From Pholiota molesta (lineage: Eukaryota > Basidiomycota > Agaricomycetes > Agaricales > Strophariaceae): 64,000 bases of DNA. The DNA lies in NCBI GenBank assembly GCA_014925825.1, contig JACGCK010000020.1, positions 62,001 to 126,000 on the forward strand, read 5' to 3'. The translations under genes were made by a program, and so were the position numbers. This document shows, piece by piece, positions 58,333-64,000 of the stretch. The first letter of the stretch is position 1. Every line of letters begins with the position of its first letter. The notes under the pieces are model-generated. The model was not told the origin of the DNA. It did not search any database and worked only from the letters and a program-made list of their open reading frames with translations.

Positions 58333-61300
58333 ATGTCAACTCAACACTGCCAAAAGATTGACCTCACATCTCATGAATCTGGTGACGACATTTCTGCTTG
58401 GATAAATCATGGGAAGGTCTATAGGAATGTTCCAGATTGCGTCTCAAATGAGCTTCTACGACGGTTAGTCAATTTCAATGATCAATCTGGCTGGTATTCA
58501 AACTTATTATAATAACTAGGTTGTCACTTTCAAAGGAGTCCAAAGAAATCTTGCCGTCTCCAGACCTCACAATATCAGAACTTCTTCAAGTCAATATTCC
58601 ACATCAACTCGTCGATTCAATGATTTTGAAGACACCGCTTTCTTGTTTCTCAGATTCTAGCCCAAATACTACCACCACCTTTCTAATCGAGCATAACCTC
58701 CCTTCCCCAAATTTCCTAAAGCACCTTCGTGCCACCGCTGGTCAAGCCATGCTCGATGGAAAGTTTTCAGTGTTGGACTGGAGTAACGCGCATATCTTCC
58801 TACCTTTTGAAGCCCTTGAATTTTGGGGAGTCCTCCTGGAAGTGGCAGCTGCGAAGAAGGCTTGGTCGGAAGCAGAGAAATGGATTGCCGTACACAAAGA
58901 CTTACCAACAGGCATTATTATGCAGATAAAAAGGGTGTTCAACAGCGTTCCTTGGAGTGCCAGACTTCGTTCCCTTGGTGGCCATGTTTCCGTCACCGAG
59001 ATGGCGGAGTACTTCTCATGTTTAGAGCTTTCGGGAAGTCATGTTGATACCCTCCTCGAGCTTCTGCGGATCCGTTTACTCAAGAATAATTTATTGAATG
59101 AAAGTATTTTGGTGAACACAACCTTTTTTGATTTTCTCGCCGCAGTTGAAAGCGACTATGCACCTACTTCTGCTACGATGGAAGTTCAGAAGATCGGCCG
59201 CTACCTGGAGCAAAATTCCAAGGAAACCTCGATCATCGGAATCACATACTCTCCGCCTCATCATTGGGCAGCCATTCATATCAAACTCTCTCCATCGGGT
59301 GTTCAAGTTCAGTTAGGCGACTCGATACGACGCAAATGTCCCAAGTCCTTGATGGCAGGCATCAAAGCATTCCTTAATTCACATCTCAACCCGAATTCTT
59401 CCATTACATTCCATGATGACCTTGAATGCGCCATTCAAACCGATGGATATTCCTGTCCAATCATCGCAGTCAACACTATCAAGCACTCTTTGTTTGGAAC
59501 AGCACTATGGACAGAGATCAATCGGGAGCGTATTCACATAGAAGACTTTTTCGACACGATGCAATTTTGCTTCCCAATTATATCACCCATGCCAGCACAT
59601 CAGGACCATTCCTTTGCTTCGACGATAATAATGCCACCCAATCATTCTGTTCCACCTGAGATGTTGCCTCTTGCTCCTATCCATCCGTTTTTCCTTCAGG
59701 CTCATCAACAACCCAAAAAAAGACGCAGTTCAATAGGACTTCCAAATCCAATTGCGCCTCGACTTCCATTGGCAAAGCGACCACGAATTGCGGCAAAGCC
59801 ACCAGCTGTTCAGTCGGATTTGAAGGAAGGACTCAGCAAGACTGCAATTCGGAAACGTATGCTGAAACAGAACGTCCGAAACGGTACTTTTGTACGCGAT
59901 CCGTCAAAATGGGACAAATATGTTATGAAATTGAAGGAGCTGGATCCGAATGTTGAGGTCAACGCTACAGATGCTATGAAAGCTTGTCATGTCCGTCACT
60001 CCAGATGTGCACAGTATCTTATAATGGCAACTGTTTACGATATTACTGTTTTCAAGAATCATGTTAAGCAGTGCAATGCAAAGGCAACAATACACCATCC
60101 AGCAGCAAACACACGTACCTTGGATGCTTTACTAGTAGGGGCAGTCATCACACTCCGCACTGATCAGAAAAGAGAAAACCTTGCGGCTTCGAGCTTGACG
60201 ACGTTGACGTGGCCATGTCCTGGTCTGACAGCAAGCAACAACCCCCGTATTCGTCAATATCTGAAACGGACATCGTCTCTATCTGCAGGTGGAATAAGCG
60301 AGCATAAAGTAGCTCATAGGCTGTTTGCAGATGACCTTCTCTCGTTGAATGATATTCAGCGAGAAGCTGTTCAGATTGAACAGCTGAATACGCACCGCTG
60401 GCGCAATGACCATGAACGCAAGCGAGTCTTCGCCAGTGGCTCATTTCCGTGCTTGAAAGTTGCCACTCTACCACTGGACTATGAATCTGGAGACATTGTT
60501 CCTCCATGTGTGTTGTGCGATGCCCTCCTAAACTTGCGGGCATTTGTCAGTGCAATCAATCGGCCACTTCCAGAACGAAAGAACAGAATTTACACTCCTC
60601 ACCTTTATCAAAGCCGTGTACTCGGAGAACGATTCGCACGAAATCAGGGCCTGGCAAGGCTTCTCGAAGATTCAGATTCGGATGGGTCTGAAGATGGTCT
60701 GGAGTTATCAAAAGAAAGGCCTACCATTCCAAAGCAAAAGGACTTGTTTTGTCGCTTCATACGTCAATTCGTGGCAGGGCACTTTGACAAGAAACCTGTC
60801 TTCCTTGATCTGGTGGCAGTGATGACAGATACTGCTGAGCGAGAAGCTCGCGGCCGTGGCATGCAAAACAAGAAGTATCCTCCCGCTTTGGATGATTGGC
60901 TGCATGCACTCCAATGTATCTGTCCTGCAGCTTTTCGATCATTTTTAGCAGCATTTGATGGCCGTTCAGAGCGAAGCTATCTACATATACGGTCTCTGAA
61001 TCCTTCCTTTACACAAGGAATTACCCTGCAGACTCTGGAACGAGCAATACAATATCTCAAAGACTACAATTATCCAGAAGGTGCTCCGCTCGCAGTAGGC
61101 GTTGACGATACAAAGCTTTTGCCATCGCTCAAACCCTATTTTGACACCACCAAGGAAAAATGGTTCTTACTTGGAAGCATTGGAGAGCCGATGGAAATTG
61201 TCGATGTTGAATCCTTGCAGAAGCAGATCATAGATGCTGCTGACTTGAAAGCTGAGAAATTACGGCTTTGGACATTGAGTATACCTTTGCCTCGAGTTCC

Positions 61301-63873
61301 ACCTTTGATTCTCGCCGCAGCTCCAATTTCATCCAAGATGAGAGCATCCGAGCTCGCAGACATGGATATCTCCCTTCTCCAGCTCTTACTCGCACCTCCA
61401 TTCAATTTCAGAATCATTTCCTTAGGATCTGATGGTGCGACTGTGGAACGCGAAGCCCGGCGTGAACTCGAGCGCAAAAAGTTTGTCTATTACATACACC
61501 ACATTATTCCTCATCCCGATCCATCCCGATCGCCTCTCAAGATCGAAATTCTACGAAAAGGTGATCATGCAATGGCAATCATTCAAGATTCCAAACATGC
61601 CAGAAAAACTATCAGGAACGGCATGTTCACAGGAGCAAAATGTCTTACTTTGGGACGTTATACAGTTCACTACGAGCAAGTACGGAATCTCGCTTTTAAA
61701 GAGAATTCCCCCTTGTATTCCCGCGATGTTGACAAGCTCGATAGACAAGATGACCGGGCAGCAGCAAGATTATTCGCCGCTCGCACGTTGGAGTTTACCA
61801 TTGAAAATCTGGATAATGAACTGGGATTAATCATTTATCTATTCGTATTCGGAGAGATGATTGACGCCTACCAAAACCGACAGATTACCCATTTAGATCG
61901 CGTCAAGATGGTCCTCCGTACTCACTTCTTCAAAGACTTCTGGAAGAAATTCCTTGAAGAAGGTGGTTATCCAATCACGCAGCATTTTATGTCAAAAGAA
62001 GCTGACGACATTACCGATATAATCATCAACGGCCTCATTGCCCTGATATTCATTCACCGAGATTATCTTGACCAGCCATTCCCACTCCTCCCTTGGCCTC
62101 ATGGAAGTGAACCAGGAGAACATGTCTTTGGGTTCCTTCGCGAAGATTTCCCCGATTTTTCGATGCTGGATGTTCTGCGTTTGATCCCCAAGATTGGCGT
62201 ACGTTTGATGGCTGCGTGCAAGAGTAAACATCTGAAAGGCGACTTCAGAAAAACTGCTTCGGGATACTCACACACCTACTTCGATGGTACGGATGCCAAT
62301 CTTCAGTTTTTAGCTGTTTTTCCGACAGACGAGGAAATACAAATGGCCGCTGCTTCTGCTTATGATGAGGCATTAAGCTTGTGGATTCTCCTCGGATACA
62401 CACCTAGCGAAAGTTCAGGAACCACTGGTGTGGCCTTTACAGGTGGGAATGATAGTATCGTCACCGAGGAAGCAGAAGACGAGAGTCTGATCTGCTGCAA
62501 CACCGTGGATCAAGTCGATATGCAATCAGATCGACGCGATCTTGAGGATGCACTTGTCGAGGCTGCTGAATTACGCAGCAAAGGTATGCCCTCGAATAAG
62601 ACCGATGAAGCACTTGATGAATGTGGATATGCCGCCGCCGCGCTGAGTATAAATGACATAGAACAGATGTAAGTTTCCTTTTTATACTATATGGCAGAGA
62701 CTTACTTATAAGTTTGATCAGTGAATCACTTCCCAGTAATGACCCGGCCGCACTGGACGAGATTCGCTCTGCTTTAGCCGTGATTTTATCGACAATCACA
62801 GCTAGCAATGCGTCAGGTCAGGAGACTGTGATGCAATTAATCAAGCAGGCAACAGATTCAAAAAGCGCCAACTTACCTATAACATCAGAAGCAGATGCCA
62901 TCGACCCTTTCAAAACCCTTCCAATATCCAACATCAATGAGGCCGATCTAACTGAGTTGGTGGCAATTCGTATGAGAAACCAATGTCGCGAGGGAGCTGA
63001 AGGTGTACGCACTAGAAAGTCAACAATATCTGATCAGGAAGGTCCATCACCGACAGCGAGCAACATCAAACCTTTATCAGAACGCCAAAAGCTCGCGCAG
63101 AAGATCCATGAAATCGTACGGCTCGAGGAGTCACAGCAAGGGTCAAGCACTGGCCTCAACCGACGTGTACGCTGGGAGAAATCCGCGGCCGGGTCGATTG
63201 CTACCCTGATAGAGGCCGATGTCATTACTGGCAATGTTGCGAATGCGAGAGTTGCTGCGCGAGCTGGAGCGGATGAAGTGAGTGGACGTCAGTTGGTTTT
63301 GCTGGCAAAACTAACACTGGTTGATAGATAATCAGAAGGCGCCGAAAAGAGTTCCCCAACGTACCAGGAATGGACCCAAATGATCTTGCCACTGCAAAAG
63401 TCAACCTCATGTTGAAGCTGAAACGCGGATCGTTCGGCGTCGTTGCATATGACGGTGAATTGATGATAGGCAAGGTTATTACAATGTATGAAAAGGGAGG
63501 TGGCAAGGTCGCAAAACATGGATGGGTCTCTGAAGTAACATCCGTGGGATTCATCTCTTATCTTTCCGTGCAAATTTGGAAGCAAACTGCACGAAATCAG
63601 CGCTTTTTCCGCGCTATTTGGCACCCAAAACTCAAACAACATGGTTTGCCTCGTTTTGCCCATCTTCCTGCTGCTGCATTCCTTCTTCATCTTCCTCCTT
63701 CATCATTCCGGTCCCACAACAATGAAGCGGCACTAGAATTGGTGCCTAGCTTTTTTGAGAGCATTTTTATGAAGATGCTCGTGCAAGATAAGCAAGTTCT
63801 CGACGCCGTGAAGTGCTTACTCAAGCGCCCGATGAAAAAAGACATCCGAAATGACGAGAACGACGGTATCTAG
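58333..63873 (+). CDS. Ulp1-protease plus probable DDE transposase, 1793 residues
   Basis: Four exons (58333-58463, 58520-62668, 62722-63277, 63328-63873) join in frame without a stop. After an N-terminal helical region comes a Ulp1/C48 cysteine protease: His in PPHHWAAIHI (about 291), Asp in QLGDSI (about 309), Cys in GYSCPI (about 354). A Lys/Arg-rich stretch with AKRPRIAAKP could be a nuclear signal. A Cys/His cluster (CHVRHSRC...HVKQC, near 530-560) may bind zinc. Further on, VDDTKL (about 905), LGSDGATVE (about 1014) and SEPGEHVFG (about 1239) have the order of an RNase H-fold DDE catalytic set. The C-terminal 450 residues contain a basic helical region. Host genes rarely have this build; a cut-and-paste transposon is the best reading. 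An earlier in-frame ATG is at 58228. Confidence 0.75.
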
Positions 63874-63945
63874 GTTGTATGTAGCCGTAGGAATTTTTTT
63901 GGATTTTTTTCTATTTTATTAGTATTTTAGAGGTCGAATACAAAA

Positions 63946-63991
63946 AACACCTATATCAGCCGAAATTTTTAGGTCGGATCCCGAAAACACC
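63946..63991. repeat. Right copy of the direct repeat pair
   Basis: AACACCTATAT followed by GGTCGGATCCCGAAAACACC, matching the left copy with a shorter spacer. A further aggtcgaata unit precedes it at 63931. The element end itself probably lies beyond base 64000. Confidence 0.5.
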
Positions 63992-64000
63992 CAAAATCTG

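Overview
The window looks like a piece of a filamentous basidiomycete genome, most likely an Agaricomycete. Genes are split by many short introns (about 45-60 bp). The gene repertoire fits this: a DUF6534-type membrane protein, a tmpA-like membrane oxidoreductase, a six-hairpin glycosidase and a Crinkler-like NTPase/nuclease. The transposon load is heavy and mixed. There are no operons, rRNA genes or CRISPR arrays.

Layout. 1-1886: 5' part of a Ty1/copia retrotransposon on the minus strand, running off the left edge. 2176-13897: mostly housekeeping genes, namely SDH4 (complex II anchor), ARH1/FDXR (adrenodoxin reductase), a degenerate C2H2 zinc-finger protein, a tmpA-like protein and an OMA1-type mitochondrial protease. 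14179-18590: a tRNA-Thr gene with intron, a 734-bp near-perfect palindrome with CACTG ends, an unrecognised six-exon gene and a Tc1/mariner-type transposase. 18691-24181: a dynamin-family GTPase and a DUF6534 membrane protein. 26775-29764: a six-exon Crinkler-like P-loop NTPase with a C-terminal nuclease-like domain. 29884-33437: an unrecognised helical protein and a PIN-domain protein. 33560-34147: a TA-flanked MITE. 35997-43536: a secreted or GPI-anchored GH105/GH88-like glycosidase, a SET-domain protein, a PRP6 relic and an F-box/LRR-like protein. 44569-45488: an inverted-repeat element with a GC-rich core. 48209-49675: a BTB/POZ-like protein. 50815-57215: a decayed Helitron RepHel gene whose last codons are split by a 999-bp hAT-like element. 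58333-63873: an apparently intact four-exon 1793-residue protein joining a Ulp1-type protease to a probable RNase H-fold transposase; its element runs past the right edge.

How the genes relate. Two mitochondrial genes at the left (SDH4, ARH1) and OMA1 are nearby but share no obvious regulation. The right 20 kb is close to a nested transposon graveyard. The best candidates for something little described are the Ulp1-plus-transposase element, the Crinkler-like NTPase/nuclease gene and the CACTG foldback palindrome beside a tRNA gene and an orphan gene.

Limits. Splice sites were assigned by eye from reading frame, donor/acceptor sequence and family motifs. No alignment, transcript or database search was possible. 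Exon boundaries given as numbers were checked for frame; those described as approximate were not.
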